Shown in pieces: positions 18,173-27,596 of a DNA stretch of 64,000 nt; position 1 is the first letter of the stretch; every line of letters starts with the position of its first letter. The notes under the pieces are model-generated. The model had not been told where the DNA came from. It saw nothing but the letters and a program-made list of their open reading frames with translations, and ran no database searches. Source of the stretch: an uncultured Porphyromonadaceae bacterium (GTDB lineage Bacteria; Bacteroidota; Bacteroidia; Bacteroidales; Muribaculaceae); NCBI GenBank assembly GCA_902495075.1, contig CABUVO010000008.1, positions 54,192 through 118,191 of the forward strand, given 5' to 3'. Position numbers and translations under genes: made by a program.

Positions 18173-19723
18173 TTATTTCATTATCTTAAAGATTGCATTA
18201 CCTGATTTGAGAATATACAAACCATTTGCAAATGAACTGAGATCAACTGTATTGCTGGAAGTTGCTGCAACAGTTGCACCATTAACAGTGTAAACTGTTA
18301 TGCCTTCGGTAGTGCCCTCAACAGTGTAAACGCTATTTGCAACCTTCACGAGATGGGGGGTATTCTCTGCATCATTGATAACAGTGATAACGCTCGTAGT
18401 GAAATCCTTTATCTGAGCTTCAGTGAATGAATTCGCTCCCGGAGTCATACCGGCAGCGCGAGTATTGCCTGCGGCATCTGTGGTGAGGCTAAGCCCCGTG
18501 GGCAGACCCCAGTCGGCGGTTGCGGATGTTACCTGCTCGCCTGACGCACCTGCAACATATTTCACCGGCACGAGCTGGTTGTCGCTGTTGAGAGTGTTAT
18601 CACCGAAGATAGAAGCATAAGTGCAGTCAGTGCCATGGTTGTCTGTATCCTGCCAGAATTCCCCTACAGATATCGGTCCAACATAATTGTAACCACCGGA
18701 CATAACATTTGCAAAATCTTCATCCGCACTGAAATCAATTGCATTAGTGCCTTCTGCACCTACAATTATTGAATTGACCATGCGAAGATTTGCACCTTTA
18801 CCATTGAAACCGATCTGTGATGGTGTATTTCCAGCGATAGTTGAATTTATGATTGTGAGCTGATTCGCAAAAGTACCTTTGGGATTCAAAAAGATTGTAG
18901 CTGCTTTTTCAGTTCCGTTTGATACATTATTAACTACAACGCTATTAATTAAATTCACTTGATTTGCTGTTGCAGCGAAAATCACACCAAGATTATCGTT
19001 TGTTGTGTTTTCTTTAAAAACGCAATTTTCAAAGGTCGTGAACCCTTTCTTTGCGGCATTCTTATCAGGTGTATCTCCATTATTACCGCTTCTCAATCTA
19101 ATCGCTGCTCCACGGCTTTCGCAGGTGTTTTTGTAAAAGTCACAGTTGGTAAATTTCACTGTACTTCTATTGATTTGGCATGGAGCTCCCCCCTGAGTCC
19201 CGGTGGCTTTATTGTTATAAAAACGACATCCTTGCACCTGTACGTCACCACTATTGTCAATCATCAATGCGCCAATATTGGTGTTGTTGCCATCGGTATT
19301 ATCGGTAAATACGCAAGTAAAATCAATATTGTTGATTTTAATTAGATTCGTTGAAATTCCATTTGTAGTATTGGCCTGAACCTTGATAAGGATATCCAAA
19401 TCCATATCAGTTGGGATATTGTCACCGTCTACGTCTCCGGAGAAAACAGTTCTTTCTCCCTCTGTGTTACCATTGAGAGTTGCACCGGTTTGAGCTTTGA
19501 ATGAAACCACATCAGATGGTTTGTATACGCCTCCGGCGAAATTGTAAACATCTCCATTTTCATTGGCTGCTGCCTTAGCGATGAGTTCTTCTACACCGAA
19601 TGCGTTTTCCCAGGAAGAGCCGTCTTTAGATCCGGCACCTTCCGGGGTGACATAGTAGGTTTCGGCGAAGAGAGGTGAGGCAGCGATGGCTGCGACTGAT
19701 AGTAGTAGATTTCTTAGATTCAT
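18173..19723 (-). CDS. Secreted right-handed beta-helix protein with type IX-like C-terminal tail
   Basis: This 516-residue protein has a signal peptide (about 1-20). It then shows YYVTPEGAGSKDGSSWENAF, the usual opening of Bacteroidetes parallel beta-helix proteins, and repeated coil motifs such as VQGCRFYNNKA, FTNCDFYKNTCESRGAAIRLRSG and FENCVFKENTTNDN. The last 60 residues (GITVYTVNGATVAATSS, then FANGLYILKSGNAIFKIMK) look like a type A Por/type IX sorting domain. No catalytic residues are evident. Adhesion or glycan binding or cleavage at the surface is possible. It stands alone with its own terminator, but its upstream region shares a 38-bp sequence with fecR. Confidence 0.8.
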   Translation of the reverse strand: MNLRNLLLSVAAIAASPLFAETYYVTPEGAGSKDGSSWENAFGVEELIAKAAANENGDVYNFAGGVYKPSDVVSFKAQTGATLNGNTEGERTVFSGDVDGDNIPTDMDLDILIKVQANTTNGISTNLIKINNIDFTCVFTDNTDGNNTNIGALMIDNSGDVQVQGCRFYNNKATGTQGGAPCQINRSTVKFTNCDFYKNTCESRGAAIRLRSGNNGDTPDKNAAKKGFTTFENCVFKENTTNDNLGVIFAATANQVNLINSVVVNNVSNGTEKAATIFLNPKGTFANQLTIINSTIAGNTPSQIGFNGKGANLRMVNSIIVGAEGTNAIDFSADEDFANVMSGGYNYVGPISVGEFWQDTDNHGTDCTYASIFGDNTLNSDNQLVPVKYVAGASGEQVTSATADWGLPTGLSLTTDAAGNTRAAGMTPGANSFTEAQIKDFTTSVITVINDAENTPHLVKVANSVYTVEGTTEGITVYTVNGATVAATSSNTVDLSSFANGLYILKSGNAIFKIMK

Positions 19724-19820
19724 AGTAGAATGATTTTAAGTTATTATTTTGTTTTAATTGTTTCCAATTATACGCGGATATCATCGACGGATATCCGTTT
19801 TGAAATATCTTTCTACTATC

Positions 19821-19858
19821 TAAGTCGCATCTCAAAAAAAAATCTATAGGTCAAAATC
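19821..19858 (-). promoter_or_regulatory. 38-bp perfect repeat, copy 2 (upstream of beta-helix gene)
   Basis: This sequence is identical to 17258-17295 and reads in the same direction, 97 bp before the beta-helix start codon. The sequences outside the 38 bp diverge quickly, apart from poly-A/T tracts, so conservation appears selective. It is a candidate shared promoter or operator. Confidence 0.6.
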
Positions 19859-19877
19859 CAACTTTTTTTCAAATTTT

Positions 19878-19916
19878 TTCAAAAAAAATTAGACCATTTT
19901 GATAATGGTCTAATTT
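19878..19916 (-). terminator. Terminator of the rimP-nusA-infB operon
   Basis: A 13-bp stem (AAATTAGACCATT with AATGGTCTAATTT, 5-nt loop) is followed on the minus strand by a run of T. It lies about 75 bp after the infB stop at 19991. Confidence 0.85.
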
Positions 19917-19990
19917 ATAGGTGATTGTATGTTTGGTAAAATTTTGTCTTTTTTGCTGCAGTTGCGAGCAACAGCAGCTACGGAGAGATG

Positions 19991-22906
19991 TTACAGTGTC
20001 TTCTTTACCTCTACTTCTTCGTAGGCTTCTATGAGGTCGCCTTCGCGAACATCGTTGTAGCCCTGGATCGAGAGACCGCAGTCGTAACCTGAAACAACGT
20101 CTTTGACATCGTCTTTGAAGCGTTTCAGTGAACCGAGTTCGCCGGTGTAGATCACAATACCGTCGCGGATCAGGCGCACTTTGCTGGCACGTTTGATCTT
20201 GCCGTCACGCACGATGGCTCCGGCAATTGTGCCCACTTTCGAGATATGATAGGTCTGAAGCACTTCTGCCGTACCGGTGATCTCTTCTTTGATTTCGGGT
20301 GAAAGCATACCCTCCATAGCGTCTTTAACCTCTTCGATGGCTTTGTAGATGACGGAGTAGAGACGGATCTCCACACCCTCTTTCTCTGCCTCGCGTTTGG
20401 CTGCTGCGGAAGGACGAACCTGGAAACCGATGATGATGGCATCTGAAGCTGCCGCCAGTGTAACATCGGATTCGGAGATTGCACCGACACCTTTATGAAG
20501 CACGTTGACCTGAACCTCCGGAGTGGAGAGCTTGAGAAGTGAGTCAGACAATGCCTCAATCGAACCGTCTACGTCTCCCTTGACCACAAGATTGAGTTCG
20601 TGGAAGTCGTTGAGGGCGCGACGGCGTCCGAGCTCTTCGAGACCGAGACGTTTCTTGGTGCGAAGACCGAGCTCGCGCTGGAGCTGCTCGCGTTTACCGG
20701 CAATCTCGCGTGCCTCTTGTTCGGTTTCGAGCACGTTGAATGTGTCGCCGGCGGTAGGAGCGCCGTTCAGACCGAGGATCAGCACCGGAGTGGCAGGACC
20801 AGCCTCTTTTACGCGCTGGTTACGCTCGTTGAACATCGCCTTGACCTTGCCATAGTGTGTTCCGGCAAGTATGACGTCGCCCACGCGGAGCGTCCCGTTC
20901 TGCACGAGCACTGTAGCCACGTAGCCGCGACCTTTGTCGAGTGAAGACTCAATCACGGAACCGATGGCGTTGCGTTCCGGATTTGCCTTGAGGTCGAGCA
21001 TCTCGGCTTCAAGAAGCACTTTCTCCATCAGTTCGTCAACACCGAGACCTTTCTTGGCGGAGATGTCCTGACTCTGATATTTTCCACCCCATTCCTCAAC
21101 GAGATAGTTCATCTGAGCAAGCTCTTCCTTGATCTTGTCGGGGTTGGCAGTGGGTTTATCGATCTTGTTTATGGCAAATACCATCGGCACTCCGGCTGCA
21201 GAAGCATGGTTGATGGCTTCGATTGTCTGGGGCATCACATTGTCATCGGCTGCCACGATGATGATGGCGAGGTCGGTGACTTTCGCACCGCGGGCACGCA
21301 TGGCGGTGAAGGCTTCGTGACCCGGAGTGTCGAGGAATGTGATGTGGCGACCGTCGGAGAGTTTCACGTTGTAGGCACCGATGTGCTGCGTGATACCACC
21401 TGCTTCGCCGGCGATAACGTTAGCTTTACGTATATAGTCGAGCAGAGATGTCTTACCATGGTCGACGTGACCCATGACGGTCACAATCGGCGGACGGCTC
21501 TGGAGCTCTTCCTCTTTGTCTTCAACGACTTCGATGGCTTCCGTCACGTCTGCGCTCACGAACTCTGTGGTGAAACCGAATTCTTCAGCCACGATATTGA
21601 TGGTCTCGGCGTCAAGACGCTGGTTGATGGATACCATCACACCCAGGTTCATGCAGGTTGCGATGACGTTGTTGACCGGAACGTCCATAAGGTTGGCAAG
21701 GTCGTTGGCGGTTACGAACTCGGTGATCTTGATTACCGAGCTTTCCGCAGCCTCGCGCTGCTGGTTCTCCAGCTCGCGGTTGTGCATCTCTTCGCGTTTC
21801 TCCTTACGCCACTTCGCGCTCTTCTTGGGAGCTTTGTTGGTGAGGCGAGCGAGAGTCTCCTTAACCTGCTTCTGAACGTCTTCCGAATTTACTTCCGGTT
21901 TTACGGGACGTTTTTCGCGCTTGCGCTTGTTTTCGCCTTTGCCACCACCCTGGTTGCCACCCTGATTGCCGCCTTTATTCTCTTTCTTGCGACCTTCAGA
22001 TCCGAATCCGGGTTGTGACACGGCTTTTTCGATATCGACTTTCTCCTTGCCGATGCGCTTGCGTTTCTTCTGCGAGCCGTCACCTCCAGCAGCTGCTGCG
22101 TGTGCACGTGCCGCTTCGGCGCGGCGCTCGCTGCGGCTCTTCTTGCGCGGACGTGTGGACTGGTTGATTGCGGAAAGGTCAATCTTTCCGACAACCTTCA
22201 GTTCCGGACCGGCAGGGGTGGGAGCATAGCGGAACACGCCGTTGCCATCTGTAACACCGGTTTCCTTTGCCGGAGCTTCCTTCACCGGTGTTTTCTCAAC
22301 CTTAGGCTGAGGTTTAGGCTCCGCTTTAGGCTGAGGCTTGGGTTCCGGTTTAGGCTGAGGCTTAGGTTCAGGCTTGGGCGCGGGTTTAGGCTCCGGCTTA
22401 ACCTCCGGTTTGGGTTCCGGTTTAGGCTCTGGTTTAACCTCCGGCTTCGGCTGGGGCTTAGGTTCCGGTTTTGGTTCGGGCTTAGGCTCCGGCTTAGGTT
22501 CGGGTTTTGGAGCCGGCTTAACCTCCGGCTTGGGCTCCGGTTTCGGTTGGGCTGCAGGTTTCGCTTCAGCGGTAGCAGCAGGTCTGGGTTTGTCAAGGTC
22601 AATATGACCAACCACCCTGGGACCCGCAGACGTAGGAACGGAGGTCTTGATTTCCTCCGCAACGATGCGTTCTCTGTTTTTCTCCTTGCGTTCTTGTTTT
22701 TTAGCGGCGCCAAAGTCGTCGGATTTCTCCTTTATACCCTTGTCTTTGCTGAATTCCTTTGTGAGGATTTCCACCGCATCTTCATCGATACGGGTGTTGG
22801 GGCCGGGATTTTCATCAATCTCGACATTGTTTTTGCGCAGGAATTCCACCGCGGTGTTGATTCCTACATTGAGGTCTTTTGCTACTTTGCTGATCTTTAT
22901 GCGCAT
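19991..22906 (-). CDS. infB: Translation initiation factor IF-2
   Basis: This 971-residue protein starts at the ATG at 22906 ([22 protein letters not shown], the usual IF-2 N-terminal helix domain); a longer frame would need a TTG start. A low-complexity stretch of PEPKPEPK and PQPKPEPK repeats (about 110-220) and basic linkers follow. The G domain has [14 protein letters not shown] (about 485-498), DTPGHEAF and NKIDKP, then come domains II, III and the C-terminal fMet-tRNA-binding region. The protein brings initiator tRNA to the ribosome. It is the third gene after rimP and nusA (51 bp after nusA). The repeat length probably varies between strains. Confidence 0.97.
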   Translation of the reverse strand: MRIKISKVAKDLNVGINTAVEFLRKNNVEIDENPGPNTRIDEDAVEILTKEFSKDKGIKEKSDDFGAAKKQERKEKNRERIVAEEIKTSVPTSAGPRVVGHIDLDKPRPAATAEAKPAAQPKPEPKPEVKPAPKPEPKPEPKPEPKPEPKPQPKPEVKPEPKPEPKPEVKPEPKPAPKPEPKPQPKPEPKPQPKAEPKPQPKVEKTPVKEAPAKETGVTDGNGVFRYAPTPAGPELKVVGKIDLSAINQSTRPRKKSRSERRAEAARAHAAAAGGDGSQKKRKRIGKEKVDIEKAVSQPGFGSEGRKKENKGGNQGGNQGGGKGENKRKREKRPVKPEVNSEDVQKQVKETLARLTNKAPKKSAKWRKEKREEMHNRELENQQREAAESSVIKITEFVTANDLANLMDVPVNNVIATCMNLGVMVSINQRLDAETINIVAEEFGFTTEFVSADVTEAIEVVEDKEEELQSRPPIVTVMGHVDHGKTSLLDYIRKANVIAGEAGGITQHIGAYNVKLSDGRHITFLDTPGHEAFTAMRARGAKVTDLAIIIVAADDNVMPQTIEAINHASAAGVPMVFAINKIDKPTANPDKIKEELAQMNYLVEEWGGKYQSQDISAKKGLGVDELMEKVLLEAEMLDLKANPERNAIGSVIESSLDKGRGYVATVLVQNGTLRVGDVILAGTHYGKVKAMFNERNQRVKEAGPATPVLILGLNGAPTAGDTFNVLETEQEAREIAGKREQLQRELGLRTKKRLGLEELGRRRALNDFHELNLVVKGDVDGSIEALSDSLLKLSTPEVQVNVLHKGVGAISESDVTLAAASDAIIIGFQVRPSAAAKREAEKEGVEIRLYSVIYKAIEEVKDAMEGMLSPEIKEEITGTAEVLQTYHISKVGTIAGAIVRDGKIKRASKVRLIRDGIVIYTGELGSLKRFKDDVKDVVSGYDCGLSIQGYNDVREGDLIEAYEEVEVKKTL

Positions 22907-22957
22907 ATGTAATTTTTGAGGTTGCAATAATTATTAGTAGCTGCGTGAAACAGCGTC

Positions 22958-24205
22958 TTAGTCTTCGAACTCGGCGCGGAGCACTTCGAGAACGTGCTGC
23001 AGCGTGGAGTCTTCGAGATCTGCCTGGTCGAGCACGTGCTGCGGCGCGTTGAGCACAGCCTTGGCAGTGCCGAGACCGAGGTCTTTGAGGGTTTCGATAA
23101 CCCATTCGTCGATTTCATCGTTGAACTCATCAAGGTAGATGTCTTCCTCTCCGGGCTCGATGTCACGGTAAACGTCGATTGAGAAACCTGTGAGCATGGA
23201 TGCCAGGCGAATGTTCATACCGCCTTTGCCGATTGCGAGGCTGACCTCATCGGGGTGAAGGAACACCTCGGCTTTCTTCTCCTCTTCGTTGAGACGGATA
23301 GAAGAGATCTTGGCGGGGCTGAGCGCGCGCTGGATGTAAAGCTGCGGGTTGGCGGTGAATGAAATCACGTCGATGTTTTCGTTGCGAAGCTCACGTACGA
23401 TGCCGTGGATACGGCTGCCCTTGATGCCGACGCAGGCTCCGACGGGGTCGATGCGGTCGTCATAGCTCTCTACGGCTATCTTGGCGCGTTCACCGGGGAT
23501 GCGGGCAACATCCCTGATGGTGATTAGACCATCGTGGATCTCAGGAACTTCCTGCTCGAACAGACGACGAAGGAAGCGCGGATCCGTGCGGCTTACAATC
23601 ACTTTGGGATTGTTGTTGGGATTGTCGACACGCTTAACGATGGCGCGCACCATGTCACCCTTATGGAAGAAATCACCGGGAATCTGCTCCTCTTTGGGCA
23701 TTATGAGCTCGTTCTGCTCTTCATCAAGAAGAAGCATCTCGCGTTTCCATATCTGATGAACTTCACCGGTGATAACCTCTCCTTCAAGTTCTTTGAATTT
23801 TGTATATATCGCGTCTTTCTGAAGATCCAGGATCTTTGACTGCAAAGTCTGACGGAGGTTGAGGATGGCACGTCTGCCGAATTTTTCAAAGAAAATCTGT
23901 TTGGTCACGTCCTCTCCGATTTCGCATTCGGGGTCGATTTCGCGGGCATCGGTAAGACCGATCTGCATGTCTTTGTTCTCAACCTCGCCGTCGGGCACAA
24001 CCTCGAGGTTTTGATAAATCTCGCAGTCGCCCTTGTCGGGATTCATGATGACGTCGAAATTCTCATCGGATCCAAACATCTTTGCCAGCACATTGCGGAA
24101 TGATTCCTCAAGCACTGATATCATAGTGGTTTTGTCGATGTTCTTGAGCTCTTTGAACTCGGCGAACCTGTCGACCATATTCACTGTCTCTGCTTTCTTT
24201 GCCAT
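22958..24205 (-). CDS. nusA: Transcription elongation/termination factor NusA
   Basis: This 415-residue protein has an N-terminal polymerase-binding domain (about 1-130), an S1 RNA-binding segment (LEGEVITGEVHQIWKREMLLLD, about 132-200) and two KH domains (VGACVGIKGSRIHGIVREL near 253 and EVSLAIGKGGMNIRLASML near 318). It ends with an acidic segment (ALRAEFED-like ending VLEVLRAEFED). It lacks the extra C-terminal repeats of E. coli NusA, as is normal for Bacteroidetes. It modulates pausing, termination and antitermination. The order rimP-nusA-infB is the conserved one. Confidence 0.97.
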   Translation of the reverse strand: MAKKAETVNMVDRFAEFKELKNIDKTTMISVLEESFRNVLAKMFGSDENFDVIMNPDKGDCEIYQNLEVVPDGEVENKDMQIGLTDAREIDPECEIGEDVTKQIFFEKFGRRAILNLRQTLQSKILDLQKDAIYTKFKELEGEVITGEVHQIWKREMLLLDEEQNELIMPKEEQIPGDFFHKGDMVRAIVKRVDNPNNNPKVIVSRTDPRFLRRLFEQEVPEIHDGLITIRDVARIPGERAKIAVESYDDRIDPVGACVGIKGSRIHGIVRELRNENIDVISFTANPQLYIQRALSPAKISSIRLNEEEKKAEVFLHPDEVSLAIGKGGMNIRLASMLTGFSIDVYRDIEPGEEDIYLDEFNDEIDEWVIETLKDLGLGTAKAVLNAPQHVLDQADLEDSTLQHVLEVLRAEFED

Positions 24206-24246
24206 TTACGTTTATATAATGTGAAATGTTTAATTTAATTTTTAAT

Positions 24247-24355
24247 GAGGAATTAGGAATGAGGAATTAATTCCTTTCGCCCAAATGCCACAATATCTTA
24301 AAATCTGACTTTCGAACTCCTAATTCCTAATTTCTAATTTCTAATTCCTAATTTT
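24247..24355. repeat. Inverted TTAGGAA/TTCCTAA heptamer arms between rimP and nusA
   Basis: The left arm is at about 24247-24274 and the right arm at about 24316-24355, with a 41-nt spacer between. The right arm overlaps the rimP stop codon (24354-24356). It can form a long AT-rich hairpin inside the operon transcript. Confidence 0.75.
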
Positions 24356-24818
24356 AAAATCTAAAGACATACTTGACCGAATTAACGGCATCGTAGGGGA
24401 ATTTGAACTCTTTCGTCACTTCGACCGGTCGCTTCGCGCCTTCGGGACGCTCTTTGACTGTGGCGACGATGGCAAACTCCTCTTCTCCGGCTTCAGCGAG
24501 AATGCCGGTGTATTTCTTGCCGTCGCGGGCAAGCACCTCCACCTCGTTACCGAGGTTCTTCTCATATTGCTTTCGTACGCGGAAGGGGGCGGTCAAGCCT
24601 GCGGAACCGACCTCAAGCTCGTAGTCTTCCGGCTCACGGGGAAATTTCTCCTCTATGCGTCGGGTGAGCGATACGCAGAAGTCGATGTCAACGCTCTCAA
24701 ATGAGTCGATATCAACTTTGATTTCGTTGGAAGTTGAAACTGACACGCTCACAAGAAAATACTGAGTGCCGTCAAGTTCTTTCTCTATGAACTGTTCTAA
24801 TGCTTTCTTGTCTATCAT
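24354..24818 (-). CDS. rimP: Ribosome maturation factor RimP
   Basis: This 154-residue protein starts at the ATG at 24818 (MIDKKALEQFIEKELDGTQYFL); a longer upstream frame would run through the promoter region. It has the two RimP domains: the N-terminal alpha/beta part with VDIDSFESVDIDFCVSLTRRIEE and YELEVGSAGLTAPFR (the conserved VSSPG-like motif reads VGSAG), then a small C-terminal barrel with VEVLARDGKKYTGIL. It helps 30S subunit maturation. First gene of the rimP-nusA-infB operon. Confidence 0.93.
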   Translation of the reverse strand: MIDKKALEQFIEKELDGTQYFLVSVSVSTSNEIKVDIDSFESVDIDFCVSLTRRIEEKFPREPEDYELEVGSAGLTAPFRVRKQYEKNLGNEVEVLARDGKKYTGILAEAGEEEFAIVATVKERPEGAKRPVEVTKEFKFPYDAVNSVKYVFRF

Positions 24819-24863
24819 ATTCAAAAACAAGGAGGAGACGTATGTCCCCTCCGGAATTCTATG

Positions 24864-24871
24864 CAAAGATA
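24864..24871 (-). promoter_or_regulatory. -7 promoter element for the rimP operon
   Basis: TATCTTTG on the minus strand matches the Bacteroidetes primary-sigma -7 consensus TAnnTTTG. It lies about 45 bp before the rimP start. A clear -33 TTTG is not seen at the usual distance. Confidence 0.6.
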
Positions 24872-24971
24872 ATAAAAAATCCCCGTTTTCTTTATATTTG
24901 TTGCTGTATGTGCGGGGAATATGGAGGAATTAGGCTTAAAAATAACAATTATTAACAAATATTAACAATAA

Positions 24972-25592
24972 TTAAATCTTATTTTCAAGCCAAGCGTCAA
25001 TTAGACGACGAGAAAGTGAAGGCAATGTGGGAAGAAGCGGTGGATTTTCGCGTGAAAACCAACCTCCGTCGGAGAGTTCACCATCGGCGAAAGAGAGTTC
25101 TCCTGCAGAATGCACTGCCGTGAAGGCAATCATCAATTGCGACGGAAAGGGCCATGATTGGCTGCCAAAATATTTGATATCCCTGATTTTCAGGGATGTT
25201 TCTTCCGCAACTTCGCGAGCAACGCATTCTTCGAGTGATTCGCCGGTCTCTACGAATCCGGCTACAAGTGCGAACATAGGACGTGAGAAATTGCGGGCAT
25301 GAACGAGCAGGGCCTTCTCACCGCGTTTTATGAGCACAAGGATTGCGGGCGACAGGTAGGGAAAATCTTCACGACCACACGACGGACATTTGACTGATAT
25401 CTCTGTAGACGGGTGCATCTCAGCGCCACATGAGCCGCAGAAGCGATGAGTGTCGCGGAAATACTGCAGCTCGGCATTGCGCGCCTCCTTTTTCCATTCC
25501 TCTTCGGATACGTAATTCCAAAGCTCGCGCAGTCCGACTTCTCGGCTCACTGCGTTGCCGTTGCTATCCTTCTCGAATACTTTGTATTTCAC
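24972..25592 (-). CDS. nudC: NudC-like NAD(H) pyrophosphatase / decapping Nudix hydrolase
   Basis: This 206-residue protein has a four-cysteine zinc ribbon (RFCGSCG, then VKCPSCGRE, about 50-80). A Nudix domain follows whose box reads GFVETGESLEECVAREVAEETSL; the usual Gly near the end of the box is Ser. The NudC signature SQSWPFPSQLM comes next (about 145-155). Family members cleave NAD(H) to NMN and AMP and can remove NAD caps from RNA. It is shorter than E. coli NudC (257 residues) because most of the N-terminal domain is missing, as in many Bacteroidetes. It lies between dnaX and rimP on the same strand. Confidence 0.88.
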   Translation of the reverse strand: MKYKVFEKDSNGNAVSREVGLRELWNYVSEEEWKKEARNAELQYFRDTHRFCGSCGAEMHPSTEISVKCPSCGREDFPYLSPAILVLIKRGEKALLVHARNFSRPMFALVAGFVETGESLEECVAREVAEETSLKIRDIKYFGSQSWPFPSQLMIAFTAVHSAGELSFADGELSDGGWFSRENPPLLPTLPSLSRRLIDAWLENKI

Positions 25593-25601
25593 TGGAGTAT
25601 A

Positions 25602-25703
25602 TTTAATTAATTTGGAATTAGGAGTTAGGAATTAGGAATTAATTCCGTTCACTCAAAATATAAAGACCATTCCTAATTCCACATTCCTCATTCCTAATTG
25701 TTA
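25602..25703. repeat. Inverted heptamer arms between dnaX and the nudC-like gene
   Basis: The left arm (about 25602-25646) carries TTAGGAG/TTAGGAA units and the right arm (about 25669-25703) the complementary units, with a spacer of about 22 nt. The right arm ends 2 bp before the dnaX stop codon, repeating the pattern seen after susD and rimP. Confidence 0.75.
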
Positions 25704-25705
25704 AC

Positions 25706-27505
25706 TCACGCCATCTCTGCGTCAATGCTTTGTAGAAACTCGCCGAGGGCAGGATTCTCAGTGATGATTTTCTTAAGAAATTCCTGCGGGGGAAGTGGTT
25801 TGAGTATTTCCGATTTCTCATCAATGTGTGTTTCAAGGGTGAGATGATCGTTTTTGAGATAGTCGCGCAGGAAGGTTACAAGCTTCTGCATTGATGATTC
25901 GAATGCCTGCAACTGAGCGGGATGTTCGACCATCAGTGAATAGCAAGTGTCAGACTTCTTCTCGCGGCGCGCCACGCGCATCGTGCTTAGAAGAATGTGC
26001 ATGTCGCTATGGTTTGCCATAAATGCTTCCCAAGCTCTTTCGAAATCCTGTTCGGAGAATGGCGTTTCCCGTTTTTCAAGGGTATATACCGGCGTTTCTT
26101 CAGGTTGGTCACTGAGTCTGAAAGCGCGGGGTCTGCCTTTGGGAAGAGGTTTGTGCTCATGTCGAGGTTCCGGAGGGGTGACTTTAGGCGGTTCGGGGAT
26201 TTTCGGGGATTCCGCGATTTTTGGCATCGGAGTCGCCGGAACTTCGGGCTTTGGTTCTGGAGAATATTGAGGCTGAGGATCTTCTGTGACTTGCGGTTGG
26301 TTTGCAGGTTGCGGAGGAGTATCGTTGACCTCACGGCGTGGAGTTTCCAACGGATTGCGGAGGGAGGGGAGTTCCTCCGCCTGGTCAAAAGGGGGCGTCG
26401 CGGGTTTTAGGAGCTGGCATAGGCGTATGAGCGCAACCTCCACAAGAAGCTGCTTGTTGGAGGATGTGCGATACGCGTAGTCGGCATCGTTAAGTATCTT
26501 CATTGCTGCGTAATACCATTGCAGCGGAAGCTTGGCGGTCTGAGCCTTGAAAGAGGTGGCAGTGTCGCTGTCGACTTCAAGCAAGGGGATGGTGCGCGCG
26601 TCGGCGGCTACCATCAGGTCGCGAACATGGTTGGCAAGACCATTGATGAAGAATAAGGAATCGAAGCCTTTGTCGCGTATCTCTTTGTATATGAGTAGTG
26701 CGCCGGGGACATCGCCTGTGGCAAAAGCGTCAACAAGCCGGAAATAGAAGTCGTAATCGAGAACGTTGAGGTTGTCGATTGCCGATTCGTATGTTATCAC
26801 GCCACCTGAGGATGCCGCAACCTGGTCGAAAATCGAGAGGGCATCGCGCATTGCACCGTCAGCTTTACGTGCGATTATGCCGAGGGCTCGGGGATCGGCT
26901 TCTACTCCGCGGTCATTAGCCACATATTTGAGGTGCTCAACCATGTCGTCGACAGTGATGCGCTTGAAATCATAGATCTGGCAACGACTGAGGATGGTAG
27001 GTATCACCTTATGTTTCTCAGTTGTGGCGAGAATGAAGATGGCATACTTCGGCGGTTCCTCAAGTGTTTTGAGGAATGCGTTGAAAGCCTGAGACGAGAG
27101 CATGTGTACCTCGTCGATGATGAAGACCTTGTATTTCCCTTGCTGAGGAGGGACGTTCACCTGCTCGATGAGATTGCGGATGTCATCGACGCTGTTGTTG
27201 GAAGCTGCGTCAAGTTCGATGAGGTTGAACGAATTACCTTTTGAGATCGCGAGGCAGGAATCGCATTCTCCACAAGCCTCACCGTCAGCGGTAGGGTGGA
27301 GACAGTTGATTGTGCGTGCGAAGATGCGGGCACAGGAAGTCTTGCCGACACCTCGTGGTCCACAAAAAAGATACGCCTGGGCAAGACGTCCGGACGAGAT
27401 TGAATTTTTCAGCGTGGCGGTAAGATTCTTCTGTCCCACAACGCTTGCGAACGTGGCAGGACGGTATTTACGGGCGCTGACTATATATTGAGTGGTATCG
27501 CTCAT
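25706..27505 (-). CDS. dnaX: DNA polymerase III gamma/tau subunit
   Basis: This 599-residue protein starts at the ATG at 27505 (MSDTTQYIVSARKYRPATF, the family start); a longer frame begins 15 bp upstream. The AAA+ clamp-loader domain shows Walker A GPRGVGKTS (near 49), a zinc-binding set with CGECDSC, Walker B FIIDEVHMLS and sensor 1 LATTEKHKV. A proline- and glutamate-rich linker (about 370-460) leads to a C-terminal tau-like domain. The protein drives loading of the sliding clamp. No programmed-frameshift signal was recognised. Confidence 0.96.
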   Translation of the reverse strand: MSDTTQYIVSARKYRPATFASVVGQKNLTATLKNSISSGRLAQAYLFCGPRGVGKTSCARIFARTINCLHPTADGEACGECDSCLAISKGNSFNLIELDAASNNSVDDIRNLIEQVNVPPQQGKYKVFIIDEVHMLSSQAFNAFLKTLEEPPKYAIFILATTEKHKVIPTILSRCQIYDFKRITVDDMVEHLKYVANDRGVEADPRALGIIARKADGAMRDALSIFDQVAASSGGVITYESAIDNLNVLDYDFYFRLVDAFATGDVPGALLIYKEIRDKGFDSLFFINGLANHVRDLMVAADARTIPLLEVDSDTATSFKAQTAKLPLQWYYAAMKILNDADYAYRTSSNKQLLVEVALIRLCQLLKPATPPFDQAEELPSLRNPLETPRREVNDTPPQPANQPQVTEDPQPQYSPEPKPEVPATPMPKIAESPKIPEPPKVTPPEPRHEHKPLPKGRPRAFRLSDQPEETPVYTLEKRETPFSEQDFERAWEAFMANHSDMHILLSTMRVARREKKSDTCYSLMVEHPAQLQAFESSMQKLVTFLRDYLKNDHLTLETHIDEKSEILKPLPPQEFLKKIITENPALGEFLQSIDAEMA

Positions 27506-27529
27506 GATTGAATTTTTCAAATTGGATTA

Positions 27530-27537
27530 CAAAGCTA
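27530..27537 (-). promoter_or_regulatory. -7 promoter element for dnaX
   Basis: TAGCTTTG on the minus strand fits TAnnTTTG and lies 24 bp before the dnaX ATG. TTG-containing sequence is present about 18-20 bp upstream, close to the expected -33 position. Confidence 0.6.
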
Positions 27538-27596
27538 CAAAAAAAATGCAACAATATCGCTCCCTATGCGTTACAAAATATAAAATAAGAAATAAA

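Noticed and set aside
22280..22570. Repeats in infB as a CRISPR or tandem-repeat array
   Set aside because: They are in-frame PEPK-type codon repeats of the IF-2 linker, without spacer structure.
21206..22912. Long open frames on the plus strand opposite infB
   Set aside because: They mirror the infB coding sequence, including the PEPK repeats read backwards, and are shadows of a highly biased gene.
26000..26410. Arg/Phe-rich frames opposite the dnaX linker
   Set aside because: They come from the proline- and glutamate-rich linker of dnaX read in other frames.
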